Shown piece by piece: positions 43,166 through 52,641 of a stretch of 64,000 nucleotides of DNA (positions within the stretch are counted from its first letter, which is position 1; each line of letters opens with the position of its first letter). The stretch lies in contig CAVONV010000013.1 in assembly GCA_963697355.1 (NCBI GenBank), positions 273,329 through 337,328 on the forward strand. The letters run 5' to 3'. This DNA is from CAVONV01 sp963697355 (GTDB taxonomy: Bacteria; Acidobacteriota; Vicinamibacteria; Marinacidobacterales; DATDRI01). A model generated the notes under the pieces. That model saw only the letters and a list, made by a program, of their open reading frames with translations. It searched no databases and was not told where the DNA came from. Made by a program: the position numbers and the translations under genes.

Positions 43166-44475
43166 TCAGCTCGCCTCCAGCTTGGAGCGATCGACCTCCG
43201 GGATCTCCATCCGAGCCAGGGTGCCTCTACCGGAAAGGCTCGATAGTTGAAACCGACATCTGTCGCCGTAGATGACATTGAGCCGCTCGCTGACGTTGGT
43301 AAGCCCGATGCCAAGGCCGTCACCGTGCTCTGCCGTGAGAGGTAGTCCACCTCCGTTGTCCTCGATCTCGATGATGGCCGCTCCGTTGTCCTGTCGCGCG
43401 CGGATGATGATACGACCTCCCTCCAGACGTTTCGAGATTCCGTGCTTGATGGCGTTCTCAACGAGGGGTTGGACGATCATCGCCGGGATAACCGTTTCCA
43501 GTGCATCGGGCTCGATCTCTTTGCGGATCTCGAGCTTGCCGCTGCCGAAACGGACGGACTCGATATCCAGATAGGAGTCGATGAACTCCAGCTCTTCTTT
43601 GAGAGGAATGAAGTTGTCCTGCTCGCGGAGGAGTTTTCTGAGGATGTTGGAGAGCTTTCGGACCAACTCCTCGGGCCATGTCGGGATCGGTGCGGATGGC
43701 CGACGATATGGAGTTCAACGTGTTGAAAAGAAAATGCGGATTGATCTGGCTGGAAAGGGCTTGCAGACGGGCCCGGACTACCATCACTTCCTGATCGGCG
43801 AGCTTTTGTTCGAGACGGATGCTGTTCCAGATCTTCAGCGGTATGCCGAGGCATGCCAGGGTGGTCAAGTAAATGGCCAACATCACCCAGGCGTTCGGCG
43901 AGTACAGGTGAAAGACGTTGCCCGTCTCTTCACCAATGAAGATCCGCAGTGATTCGAGGCCCACCGTGACGGCAAAAATGACGATTTGCCAGTCGAAAAT
44001 CCGATCTCTTACGGCGGTTTTTCCGATGCGATAGAGGTTCAGAAAGACGAACGGCGAAAAGCTCCAAATGTCCTCCTTGCGGCAGAGCTCTCTGACGATG
44101 CCTCCCACGACTCCATAGAGGACGCCCAGGGCGAGAGCGAACCACTCTCCCTGGATCGCCGCCGGTGCACCGACCATTAGCCCCACCGCGGCCCCCGTGA
44201 ACGGACCGGTCAGAAGTCCCACGAGAACGGTTCCGGACAAGGAAAGGTCGGCGGCGTTGTAGCCCAGGAGGAGGCGGATCATGACGCCCAAGGAGAGGAG
44301 CGCCCCCGCGAGTAGCGCGAAAACAAGCTTTTCCTTGGGTGACAGCTCTCCCTTGTACAAAAGCCGTTTGAACGCCTGGAAACGCCCTAGCAGGCTCCCG
44401 ATAGCAGCCATGAAACGCCAGCTTGACGAGGAGGGTAACCAGGATGAGCTGGTTCAGGCTGAGAGTCTGTTCCAT
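43166..44475 (-). CDS. LytS-family sensor histidine kinase, frame-disrupted
   Basis: Reconstruction gives about 435 residues. The N-terminus is MEQTLSLNQLILVTLLVKLA, then MAAIGSLLGRFQAF, the start of the 5TM-LYT sensor module. The His_kinase domain has the phosphoacceptor in QINPHFLFNTLNSIS, followed by the HATPase with VQPLVENAIKHGI and DGLGIGLTNVSERL. Frame breaks occur near 44410 (before ATGGCTGC) and near 43675 (after DPDMAR). It senses envelope or metabolite signals and signals to the LytTR regulator at 42395. Confidence 0.82.
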
Positions 44476-44610
44476 CTTAGTCGGACGTTAGCATGAGATT
44501 TTTGGACTGTCAAAGAGCCAAGGGCTTGTTTTGAAAGGTGTTACGGAGTTTTAAGGTAATGGCCGGAAGTCTCCGCTGTCGCTGAGGGCCACCTTCACGA
44601 GGGGCTTGAG

Positions 44611-45635
44611 TCACCACTCGAGAGCCGGCATGACTTGCTCGGTTTCGAGCAGACTCCGCAAAACTGCGGCGGTATGGTAGTGGCAACAAGGACTTTCATT
44701 AAGGAGCTCGGCGATGGTCTTCGGTGTTTGGAGGTGATGCCAAATCGCGTTGGCCTCTTTCTCCCTTCTTGCTCGGACCATTGAAGCTCGACTGTCTGCT
44801 CGCTCTAAAACAGTCGTTTCGGAGGGCAGTTCCTCACGGAGTGACTCGAGCTCGTCCTGGAGTCGAACCGAGTCGAGGACCAGCACCAGGGCGGGCTCTG
44901 TGATACTCGGGTCCGCCACTTCGTCGGGCGGGAGCCATCCTTGCTGGAAAAGGAGAACTCGCCGTCGAGCTGCACTTGGAAAAGCTGGTGGATGGCCTCG
45001 TCGCCCCGGCGATGTTGGAACGACGCTTTCGCGATGTTGCCGTTCTGGAAGAACAGTACACCGGCCGTGGTTTCCTCGACGGAAAGCTTCATGACTCCCG
45101 TTTGGGACGACTCGATGAGCGTTTGGATGACGGTGGCGAGGTCGAAGTAGTTCAGACTGCCTTGCAGCTCCTTGTTACCGCCGCCCGCCGGTAGATCTTG
45201 GAGAAGTTTGATGAGTCGTTCGGCGAGGATGACGCAAAGCTGGCTGCTGAAGCCCGCATGATTGGTCAGCAGGTCCACGAACAGGTCCCGACTAATCACG
45301 ATGAGCTCGGCGTGTTCCGGGACCCTCACATCGGCATGTCGAGGCGATTCCGTGAGGATGGCGAGCTCGCCGAGACAATCGCCGCGTCCGAGATAGGCCA
45401 AGGGACGGGATTCGTCTCCTTCCGAAGGGCTCAACACTTCGACGACACCGCTCTTTACGACGAAGAGGCTGTCGCCGGACTCGCCTCGGCGAACCACCCA
45501 TGATCCGGCTGGATAGTACTCGGAGTGAGCCTGCAACAGGATCGTGCGGATGACGGGCTCGGGCATACTTCGGAATAGCTCGGCCTCGCGCAGGACGCCG
45601 ATATCGTCCAACTCGCCAAAAGCGTTTGTTTCCAT
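44611..45635 (-). CDS. cyclic-nucleotide-binding plus DUF4388 protein, frame-disrupted
   Basis: Residues 1-135 form a cNMP-binding domain (YYPAGSWVVRRGESGDSLFVV, then LGELAILTESPRHADV). Residues from 150 are DUF4388/PATAN-like (LQGSLNYFDLATVIQTLIES, GVLFFQNGNIAKASF). The frame breaks near 44930, and the continuation DEVADPSITEPALVLVLDSV to VMPALEW is read from another frame. Such proteins are common in delta-proteobacterial and acidobacterial signalling and often sit near gliding/polarity systems. Ligand unknown. It is divergent from the lysine transaminase gene. Confidence 0.78.
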
Positions 45636-45832
45636 TTGAAACGGCTAGGGATTCCTTATTATACCCTACCGGCAACGACAAATGATAAGATATATGCGCC
45701 CGAGAAATGCCAATGAAGTTCTCCCAGCGTCTCCTCTTTGCTATTTACTTGGTCGGCGCCACGTAAGGCGTCCGGTCCCACTTCGTTCACCCCATGGTTC
45801 GTTTCTGTGCAGTGTCCAAGGGAGTAAGTACT

Positions 45833-47157
45833 ATGAAGAGTATTAATCCTGGCGACGTTCGTTCTTCTCTTGCAAAGCACATGCTCGCCGATGGCATGGA
45901 ATTGGTTTTCGATATGAAGCGGAGTCAAGGTGCCTACATCTGTGACGCTAGGGACGGACGTCGATTTCTTGATTTCTTTTCCTTTTTTGTCACCTACCCC
46001 GTCGGGATCAACCATCCGAAGATGCTCGAGCCCTCTTTCAAAGAAGAACTGGCTGAAGTCGCTATTCAAAACCCATCGAACTCGGACGTCTATACCGTGG
46101 AAATGGCGGAGTTCGTCGAGACTCTCTCTCGAGTGGCCATGCCCGAGCACACGCCTTATCTTTTCCTGGTGGCCGGAGGGGCACTTGCCGTCGAGAATGC
46201 TCTGAAGGCGGCCTTTGATTGGAAGGTGCGTAAGAACTTCGCCCGAGGGCTCGGAGAAGAACGCGGACAGCAGATCATTCACTTCGAGCAGGCTTCCACG
46301 GAAGAAGCGGCTATACGCTCTCGCTGACCAATACGGCCGATCCCCGGAAGACGAAATACTTTCCGAAGTTCGACTGGCCGCGGGTGCGACAATCCCAAGA
46401 TTGTCTTCCCCTTGGAGGGTGTCAACCTCGAGACGGTGGTCGAAGCCGGAAAAGAAAGCCGTCGAGCAAATCAAACAAGCGCTCACGAAGAACGAGAACG
46501 ATATCGCGGCGCTCATCATCGAGCCCATCCAGGGTGAGGGTGGAGACAACCACTTTCGCAAAGAGTTCTTCCGCGAGCTCCGCACCCTGGCGGATGAGAA
46601 CGAGTTCATGTTCATCGTTGACGAGGTGCAGACCGGATTGGGTCTTACGGGGACGATGTGGGCTCACGAGCACATGGAAGTGCTGCCGGACATGGTTTGC
46701 TTCGGCAAGCGGACGCAGGTGTGTGGCTTTCATGGCCTCCCATCGACTCGATGAGGTGGAGAACCATGTTTTCAAGGAATCGTCTCGGATCAACTCCACA
46801 TGGGGAGGCAATCTCGTGGACATGGTTCGTGCCACCCGATATCTGGAGATCATCGAGGAAGACAAACTGGTCAACAATGCCCGCGAGTAGGGGCTCAATC
46901 TGCTTTCCGGCCTAAAAGCGATTCAGGCGGAATTTCCACAGTTGATTTCAAATGCGCGTGGAAGAGGCCTCATGTGTGCCTTTGATCTGCCGGACGGGGA
47001 GACCCGCGGCAAGTTCCGCAACATCGCCTACGAGAAGGGCATGTTGATCTTCCTCCGGGCGGACCTCCATTCGTTTCCGCTCGTCCTTGACGCTGACGCG
47101 AGAACAATGTGACGAAGGGCTCGAGATAACGAAAAAGCCCTCCGTGAGATGTCTTGA
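45833..47157 (+). CDS. lat: L-lysine 6-transaminase, multiply frame-disrupted
   Basis: Start ATG 45833 follows AAGGGAG by 8 bases. Pieces that join in order: RSSLAKHMLADGMELVFDMK; FFSFFVTYPVGINHP; GYTLSLTNTADPRKTKYFPKF in another frame near 46317; IAALIIEPIQGEGGDNHFRK; FIVDEVQTGLGLTGTMW; the PLP Lys region CFGKRTQVCGF; INSTWGGNLVDM. An in-frame TAG lies at 46888. The end reads SIRFRSSLTLTREQCDEGLE. At least six lesions are needed over about 440 codons. The enzyme converts lysine and 2-oxoglutarate to aminoadipate semialdehyde and glutamate. It is either a pseudogene or a badly resolved consensus. Confidence 0.75.
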
Positions 47158-47243
47158 ACGCTCGAGCGCCAGCGGATTCGCGTTTGGTTGGAAAGAAGGC
47201 TAGAATATTTGAAAACAGCAAAGTCTGTTTGTAGGAGAAGGCA

Positions 47244-47579
47244 ATGGAGCTCGATAGCCACGTACGCGTTTACAATGAGGCCTTGGGTGTCAAAGGTGCA
47301 AAAGGAAGGTTGGTGGCCATCAGCAACGCGGGGTACTACGAGGTGGCGCTCGAAGTCAAGGAGCGATACTACGAGGCACTCTTACCCATAAACGGTACCG
47401 TGATTCTCTCCGCGGAAGCTATCTCGGAAGAGGAAAACTCGAAGTCGAGCGTTTCTGAGCTTCCTCCATCGCCGATCACCCCTGGTCCGTGTCGCAACCG
47501 CCCGGATTCCAGTCTTGTTCTCGTGCTAGAATCTGCTGGAGCGCGCCAAATTGAGCCGGAGGAGGACAATCGTGGGTAA
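47244..47579 (+). CDS. small conserved-looking protein of unknown function
   Basis: 111 residues. ATG 47244 is preceded by GGAGAAGGC. The first 65 residues (SHVRVYNEALGVKGAKGRLV, AISNAGYYEVALEVKERYYE, ALLPINGTVILSAEAIS) look like a compact beta-rich domain. The Pro/Ser-rich tail after EEENSK is less ordered and might result from an indel. It sits between lat and the secreted protein at 47572. I do not recognise a function. Confidence 0.55.
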   Translation: MELDSHVRVYNEALGVKGAKGRLVAISNAGYYEVALEVKERYYEALLPINGTVILSAEAISEEENSKSSVSELPPSPITPGPCRNRPDSSLVLVLESAGARQIEPEEDNRG

Positions 47580-48450
47580 GACTCATCTTGTTCCAAGGTC
47601 GCTTTCCTTGCTGACCGCGGCCGTGGTTTGTCTATTTGCGGCGACTGCCCTGCGGAGATCGTCCACCTCAAGAGCGGCGATGTCTTCACGGAAATGTACG
47701 TCGGTCACTTCGCAAGAAATCACTCTGGAAACGCCCTATGGGAGTTTGAAGATTCCCAAAAACGACATTCTGCGCATCGAGTACAAAGAGGGTGAAACGA
47801 GTAAGGCGGCGGAGAAGAAACCCGCGGCAAAAAAGAAGCCTTCCCCGCCAAGGCGCCGGAGAAGAAAGAAGAAAGCTGATTTATCGGATTTGTCAACGAC
47901 GCGACCGGCCATCTCCATGGATATTCGTGGTCGCTCGTTTTGGTACGCCTTCGTGTCTCCGACGGAGAGCCCCGCTGACGTCAGCATCCGACTCAGGATT
48001 TTTCTCGGTGAAAAAGAGGCCGCGATGTTGCTCGACACCAAGCCGGATACGGTCGACGGGAACACCTACTACAATTCCTTTACCTTCTCCCCGACGGACT
48101 CCAAGGTGATTCGGACCGGGTCGGGTTTCGACTGTGAAGTGTCGGAAGCAGAAGATGGCCGTGTTGCCTTGAGGCTGCAACTTCCTGAGGATCAAAGTGC
48201 GGGTCAGTATCTCATTCGTATGCTCTACCAGATCAACGAGGGAGATCGACAATTTCCTCGCTGGATCGATGCCGTATCGCGCGCTTTTACGGTTGAGATC
48301 ATGCCCGGCAAGGAGTCACAAGTCACCCTCGAACAGGACGCTTCGGGGCTGGACTACAGTGGCTTCTTTCGAAAGACCATGAAGAACGTGGAGTCCTTCA
48401 GACTGGAAGTGCTGAGTGCCGAGCTCAAAGATCTGTCTCCCGAGCCCTAG
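47572..48450 (+). CDS. secreted protein of unknown function, N-terminal part frame-disrupted
   Basis: The start GTG 47572 is preceded by GGAGGAGG. A signal peptide (LLTAAVVCLFAATAL) is followed, in a shifted frame from about 47650, by AEIVHLKSGDVFT, then back in frame by EITLETPYGSLKIPKNDILRIEY. That is a pattern I associate with short periplasmic SH3-like proteins of bacteria that handle a repeated motif. A Lys/Pro-rich linker and a domain of about 180 residues (YAFVSPTESPADVSIRLRIF onward) follow. Two compensating indels in the first 50 codons are likely. Function unknown. Confidence 0.55.
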   Translation: MGKTHLVPRSLSLLTAAVVCLFAATALRRSSTSRAAMSSRKCTSVTSQEITLETPYGSLKIPKNDILRIEYKEGETSKAAEKKPAAKKKPSPPRRRRRKKKADLSDLSTTRPAISMDIRGRSFWYAFVSPTESPADVSIRLRIFLGEKEAAMLLDTKPDTVDGNTYYNSFTFSPTDSKVIRTGSGFDCEVSEAEDGRVALRLQLPEDQSAGQYLIRMLYQINEGDRQFPRWIDAVSRAFTVEIMPGKESQVTLEQDASGLDYSGFFRKTMKNVESFRLEVLSAELKDLSPEP

Positions 48451-48452
48451 CC

Positions 48453-49333
48453 TTGAGAGTGGACGCCTCGACCACCGAGTCGAACCGCATCGCGACCCGC
48501 CGGGTTCTCGTCATCATCCTGGCGCTGAACCTCATCGTCTGCCTTGCCAAGCTCGCCGTCGGTGCGATGGCACAATCCTTGGCCGTCATGTCGGATGGCG
48601 TCCATTCGTCCATTGACGCCATCAACAACATCTTTGGGATCGTGCTACTGAGAATGGCCGCCAAAGGACCGGATGCCGATCACCCGTACGGCCATGGAAA
48701 GATCGAGACCTTGGGAGCCTTTTCGATTGCCGGTTTCATGCTCATCACCTGTTACGAGATCGTGAAGCAGAGTGTCGTGCGGTTTTGGAAGGGGGAGACT
48801 GCTCGTTCGAGATTACCACCCTCACCTTCGTGGTCATGGGGACGACGCTCCTCATCAACATCTTCGTCGTGCTGTATGAAAAAGCGATGGCGCGACGGTA
48901 TTCGAGCGAGTTTCTCTATGCCGATGCCGTTCATACGCAAAGCGACGTCCTGGTGACGGTTTCCGTACTTGGCGGGACTGCCACTGGTCATGCAAGGCTA
49001 TGTGGTTCTCGATGCCCTTCTTGCGCTCGTCATTTCCGGCGTCATCGCATGGAGCGGTTTCCAAGTGCTGCGACAGACGGTTCCCGTGCTTCTCGATGCC
49101 GCCGCGGTCGATGACGGTGTGGTGCGCAAGGCCGCGGTAGAGATACCGGGGGTCGTATGTCGTCGACATTCGCAGTCGGATGCACGGTGGTCACAACTTC
49201 GTGGAGTTGACGCTGGTGGTGTCGGAGAACGATCTCCGAGAGGCTCACGACATCACCGAGCGACTCGAGAACGACGATGGTCGAGCTCTGTGGTCCTGCA
49301 TCCATCACCATCCATGTCGAGCCGGAATCGTGA
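48453..49333 (+). CDS. cation diffusion facilitator family transporter, frame-disrupted
   Basis: Pieces in order: LALNLIVCLAKLAVGAMAQS, LAVMSDGVHSSIDAINN (TM2 with the Asp metal site), DHPYGHGKIETLGAF, then in another frame FEITTLTFVVMGTTLLINIF, YADAVHTQSDVLVTVSVL (second metal site HxxxD), then ALVISGVIAWSGFQVLRQTV and LLDAAAVDDG. The C-terminal domain has MHGGHNFVELTLVVSEND and ends SITIHVEPES at a TGA at 49331-49333. About four indels are needed. The family exports Zn, Co, Fe or Mn by proton antiport. The start may be TTG 48453 or GTG 48459, 3-9 bases after the previous stop. Confidence 0.75.
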
Positions 49334-49952
49334 AAAAGAAACGATTGAACCTCATTCTCGTGCGCCACGGTCTCACGGATTGGAACGAAGAGGGCAGACT
49401 CCTCGGACGAAATCCCATTGCTCTCAATGAACGGGGCCGTGCCCAAGCGGAGGCCGTCGCTCGGAGTCTAGGCAGGCTTTCCGTCGATGCCGTCTACTCC
49501 AGCCCGCAACGTCGAACCGCAGGAAACCGCCGAGGCCGATCGCCCGAGAGCACGAGCTCACGGTGGAGACCGAGTCCGGTATGGATGAGGTCTGGCTCGG
49601 TCATTGGCAGGGTAAGCTCGTCACCGAGCTCCGTGGCGATCCCGACCTGGAAAAGTATATCGAAGATCCGACCTATGTCTGCGATGCCATCGAGCCGGCT
49701 GTTGAAGTTCAGGAGCGCATCGTCGGCTTCACCGAGCGAATACGTTCCGAACGTGAAACGGGGAACGTCGTCCTTGTCTCCCACGGCGATCCCCTACGGC
49801 TCTTGGTCGTTCACTATCTGTCGATGGATTTGGGATCGTTCCGCCGGCTGGAGATCGACAATGGTTCGGTGAGTATTCTCCGCTTCACCCCTCGCGGCCC
49901 CAGACTACTGATACTGAATTGGAAAAACGAGCTCCCCGAATACGTCCAATAA
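49330..49952 (+). CDS. histidine phosphatase family protein, one frame break
   Basis: The GTG start at 49330 overlaps the transporter TGA (GTGA). Residues LNLILVRHGLTDWNEEGRLL contain the catalytic RHG, and VVLVSHGDPLRLLV the second His. DAVYSSPQRRTA lies just before a break near 49510-49535. The reconstructed sequence continues with IAREHELTVETESGMDEVWL to the end. Phosphoglycerate-mutase-like enzymes of this type act on small phosphorylated metabolites. The substrate is not predictable here. It is in a run with the CDF gene. Confidence 0.78.
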
Positions 49953-49974
49953 TCCGCAAATCACCCCACGTCTT

Positions 49975-50131
49975 CGCGCTGATTCCCGAGATTCCTGAGT
50001 TCTTGAATTCTTGAGTTCTCGAGCACTGGGTGACTGGTGACTCGGTACTGGTTACTGGTTACTGGTACTGGTAACTGGTAACTGGTAACTGTTGACTGGG
50101 TACTTGAGTTCTTGAGTTCTTGAGTACTCTA
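49975..50131. repeat. intergenic octamer and heptamer arrays
   Basis: CTTGAGTTC-type octamers occupy about 49990-50025 and 50100-50125. Between them lies a GGTAACT/TGGTTACT heptamer array (about 50040-50095, eight or more units, GGTACTGGTTACTGGTTACT at its start). The two convergent genes here end at 49952 and 50132. No hairpin terminator is evident. Confidence 0.9.
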
Positions 50132-50713
50132 TTAAGGCAACCCCAGCCCCGCCTTGGAAACCAAGTCGTAGAAGCACTCCACCGGGAAGCCGACGACGTT
50201 GGAGGGAGAACCGACGATTCTCTCCACGAAGAGCCCACCTTTACCTTGGATGGCATAGGCGCCGGCCTTGTCGGAGCATTCGCCCGTCTCGACGTACCAA
50301 CGTATCTCCTTCTCGCGCATCTTGCGGAAGCGGACGCGTGTTACCGACGTCGAGACGAGCTCCAGTGCTTTTTCGTTTGAAACGAGGGCCATGCCGCTCA
50401 TCACCTGGTGCCAGCGGTCCGAGAGTCGACGAAGCATTTTCTTCGCTTGTCGATCGTCACGGGGTTTTCCCAGAATCGTCTCGTCGACCACCACGGCCGT
50501 ATCGGCGGCAAGGACCCAGGCACCACGATGTCGGAGAGCCACCTCGCGCGCCTTTTCGAGCGCAAGACGGCGCACGTAAGTCCGGGGCTTTTCACGGGCC
50601 CGAGGGCGCTCATCGACTTCGGGGTGCTGCTGCCGATACCGGTAGCCGAGCTGCTCGAGGTAGGCCATCCGGCGAGGTGACGAAGAAGCTAGGATTAGAG
50701 TCGGTGCTTCCAT
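50132..50713 (-). CDS. maf: Maf-family nucleotide pyrophosphatase
   Basis: 193 residues from the ATG at 50713. The N-terminus is APTLILASSSPRRMAYLEQL, the Maf signature S-x-S-PRR. Then ADTAVVVDETILGKPRD and the conserved ending IQGKGGLFVERIVGSPSNVVGFPV are present. Maf proteins hydrolyse non-canonical nucleoside triphosphates. The start is one base after the stop of the coiled-coil gene, so they form an operon. A longer upstream reading would overlap that gene. Confidence 0.92.
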   Translation of the reverse strand: MEAPTLILASSSPRRMAYLEQLGYRYRQQHPEVDERPRAREKPRTYVRRLALEKAREVALRHRGAWVLAADTAVVVDETILGKPRDDRQAKKMLRRLSDRWHQVMSGMALVSNEKALELVSTSVTRVRFRKMREKEIRWYVETGECSDKAGAYAIQGKGGLFVERIVGSPSNVVGFPVECFYDLVSKAGLGLP

Positions 50714-50714
50714 A

Positions 50715-51488
50715 TTAACGAGAGAGTTTCTTTCGATCCTCCGTGAACTTCTGGAAGAGAGCTTCCCTTTTTCGTTCACAGTCCTTTCGGGTCTCGGAAA
50801 GGCGACGGTCGTGCTCTTCTTGGATCCGACGGGTCACGGGATCATTCGCGAGCTCCGCCCTCAAGCGGCCCTCCTCTTGGGCGATGGTTCTTTCGTACTC
50901 CACCACGGCGCTCGAGATCATCCGCTCCGCCACTTGGTTGGTTCTCTCGAAGGTGAGCCGTTCTTCAGACAGCGCGTCTTGCATCGCTGACTGGTAAGTG
51001 ATCCGAGCTTCCTCGATGACCTCTTGGTATTTGTTACGAGCTTCCTCTACGGTTTCCTCGTATTTTTGGTCGGCGGCCTTTCTCAGCGACCTTTGCTCGG
51101 AAAGGGGATGGCGGGAGATCTTCTCGAGATCGGCCTTCCATTTCTTCTTCGCAGCTCCGAGCGCTTTCTGACGCGTTCTGAAGGCTTTGTCCTTGGCGCG
51201 ACGGTGCTTTTGTTCCGCCTTGAAAGCGGTGTTCCGCCTCTTTTCTTCGGCATCTCGGATCTCGTCGTCGCGCAGCTCGTTGGCCTTCTGGAGGGCTTTC
51301 ATTTGAGCGTTTTTTGCCGAAGCCAGACCTTTGTTGTAGTTCTTGAGCGCTTTTTTGGCGGAGTCGATTTCGATTAGCGCCCGATCGCGATCTTCCTCGG
51401 TTTTGTCCCTTTGCTGGTTGCAGATCGCATCCAAAGCATCCAGATCCCGAGACAGTTTCAAGGTCAAATCGGCTAGTGTCCGTGCCAC
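50715..51488 (-). CDS. long charged coiled-coil protein, function unknown
   Basis: 257 residues, with essentially no hydrophobic or globular segment. Heptads of Lys, Glu, Arg, Ala and Leu run the whole length (KTEEDRDRALIEIDSAKKAL, RDDEIRDAEEKRRNTAFKAE, VTRRIQEEHDRRLSETRKDC). No signal peptide or TM. It sits between the MobA-like gene, whose stop is one base from this start, and maf, in a tight operon. The context does not reveal its role. A cytoplasmic scaffold or spacer is possible. Confidence 0.8.
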   Translation of the reverse strand: MARTLADLTLKLSRDLDALDAICNQQRDKTEEDRDRALIEIDSAKKALKNYNKGLASAKNAQMKALQKANELRDDEIRDAEEKRRNTAFKAEQKHRRAKDKAFRTRQKALGAAKKKWKADLEKISRHPLSEQRSLRKAADQKYEETVEEARNKYQEVIEEARITYQSAMQDALSEERLTFERTNQVAERMISSAVVEYERTIAQEEGRLRAELANDPVTRRIQEEHDRRLSETRKDCERKREALFQKFTEDRKKLSR

Positions 51489-51489
51489 C

Positions 51490-52083
51490 TTACGCCTCCT
51501 TGGAATTGAGAGCCCGATAGTCTTCAGGCGTATCCACGTCGCAGTGAATGCCTGAATCGTTAACCTCGACTTCTAGTATATCGTTGGAATGATCCCATAC
51601 GACCTGCCGCGCACCGACGGAATCAGGCGCCGTCAAGAGCTCTTCGAAGACCGAGCGGGAGAACAATACAGGATGTCCCCGTCGTCCCTTACAGAGCGGG
51701 AGGGCAACAGGAGGCCCGGCTTCTTCGAACCGTCGGATGAGAGCATCGATCACGGCCCTATCGACTCTCGGGTGATCCACCGGACAAATGAGGGCGCCTC
51801 CCACCGACTCGTTTTCGAGCGCTTTCAAACCCGCCCGTATGGAAGAGAGCATGCCTTTTCGATAGTCCGGGTTCACCACCGGGATGGCTTCGCCGAAGCG
51901 GATCTCGCGGCGTATACGTTCCGCCTCGTGGCCGAGCACGACCACCACCGGCTGCGATCGAGAGGCGGCAAACTCTCTCATCACGCGCTCCAGAAACGTG
52001 CTTTTCCCGTAAGCCAGGAGGGGCTTGGGCGAGCCCATGCGCCGAGACTCCCCGGCAGCGAGTATGATGGCCGCGATTCTCAC
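51490..52083 (-). CDS. MobA-like NTP transferase (molybdenum cofactor type)
   Basis: 197 residues. GT-A nucleotidyltransferase signature IILAAGESRRMGSPKPLLAY (L-x-AG-x-S-x-RMG-x-PK), the metal motif PVDHPRVDRAVID, and GHPVLFSR. Proteins of this type transfer a nucleotide to molybdopterin or a related cofactor (MobA/MocA). The exact nucleotide and cofactor cannot be told from sequence alone. First gene of the operon with the coiled-coil and maf genes. Confidence 0.85.
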   Translation of the reverse strand: MRIAAIILAAGESRRMGSPKPLLAYGKSTFLERVMREFAASRSQPVVVVLGHEAERIRREIRFGEAIPVVNPDYRKGMLSSIRAGLKALENESVGGALICPVDHPRVDRAVIDALIRRFEEAGPPVALPLCKGRRGHPVLFSRSVFEELLTAPDSVGARQVVWDHSNDILEVEVNDSGIHCDVDTPEDYRALNSKEA

Positions 52084-52158
52084 GAGATAAGCTCTTTCCG
52101 TTCGTGTTCAAGGAAGGTCAATTTATATCACATGGGGCAGGCGTGAGATAATGCCCCC

Positions 52159-52638
52159 GTGAGTCGAACATCATACCCCGTTGCGGAGATACTCCGAGCG
52201 GTCCTTCCGCGCGGAAGTCACCGTCGGATCTTCTCCGTGGACATGATCCGCCTGAAATGGGTGGACATCGTAGGAAAAGAGCTGGCACTTCGCTCGGAGC
52301 CCTCCTCACTGGGCGTCGGTGTACTGACCGTGCGTGTCTCCGAAGCCGTATGGGGACGGATGATCCTCAAGCTACAAAGAGACATCCTCGAAAGGCTCCA
52401 AGCGCTGGTGGGCTCTAGCGTGGTGGAGAGAATTCAGTTTCTCCGCGACGGTAATGAGCCCTGGGAAGGTGGCAAGCCCCCCGGTTTGTCTCGGGAAAGG
52501 GTTCGCAAAAAGTGTTCTCAGCCCCTCCCGGCGCCCATCATCGAGGCGGCTCGCTCGATTACAGATGAGAGATTGAGAGATCTCGTGACAGGTTCCGTCG
52601 CGCGCTACCTTCAAGCGCAGGCGGAACGGCGGAGGTAG
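52159..52638 (+). CDS. dciA: DUF721/DciA-like protein
   Basis: 159 residues from GTG 52159. Residues 20-95 match the DUF721/DciA pattern (WVDIVGKELALRSEPSSL, GVLTVRVSEAVWGRMI, LKLQRDILERLQALVG). DciA loads and stimulates the replicative helicase DnaB in bacteria lacking DnaC. A proline linker and a C-terminal helix follow. The gene ends 3 bases before the thiolase gene. Confidence 0.75.
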   Translation: MSRTSYPVAEILRAVLPRGSHRRIFSVDMIRLKWVDIVGKELALRSEPSSLGVGVLTVRVSEAVWGRMILKLQRDILERLQALVGSSVVERIQFLRDGNEPWEGGKPPGLSRERVRKKCSQPLPAPIIEAARSITDERLRDLVTGSVARYLQAQAERRR

Positions 52639-52641
52639 ACC

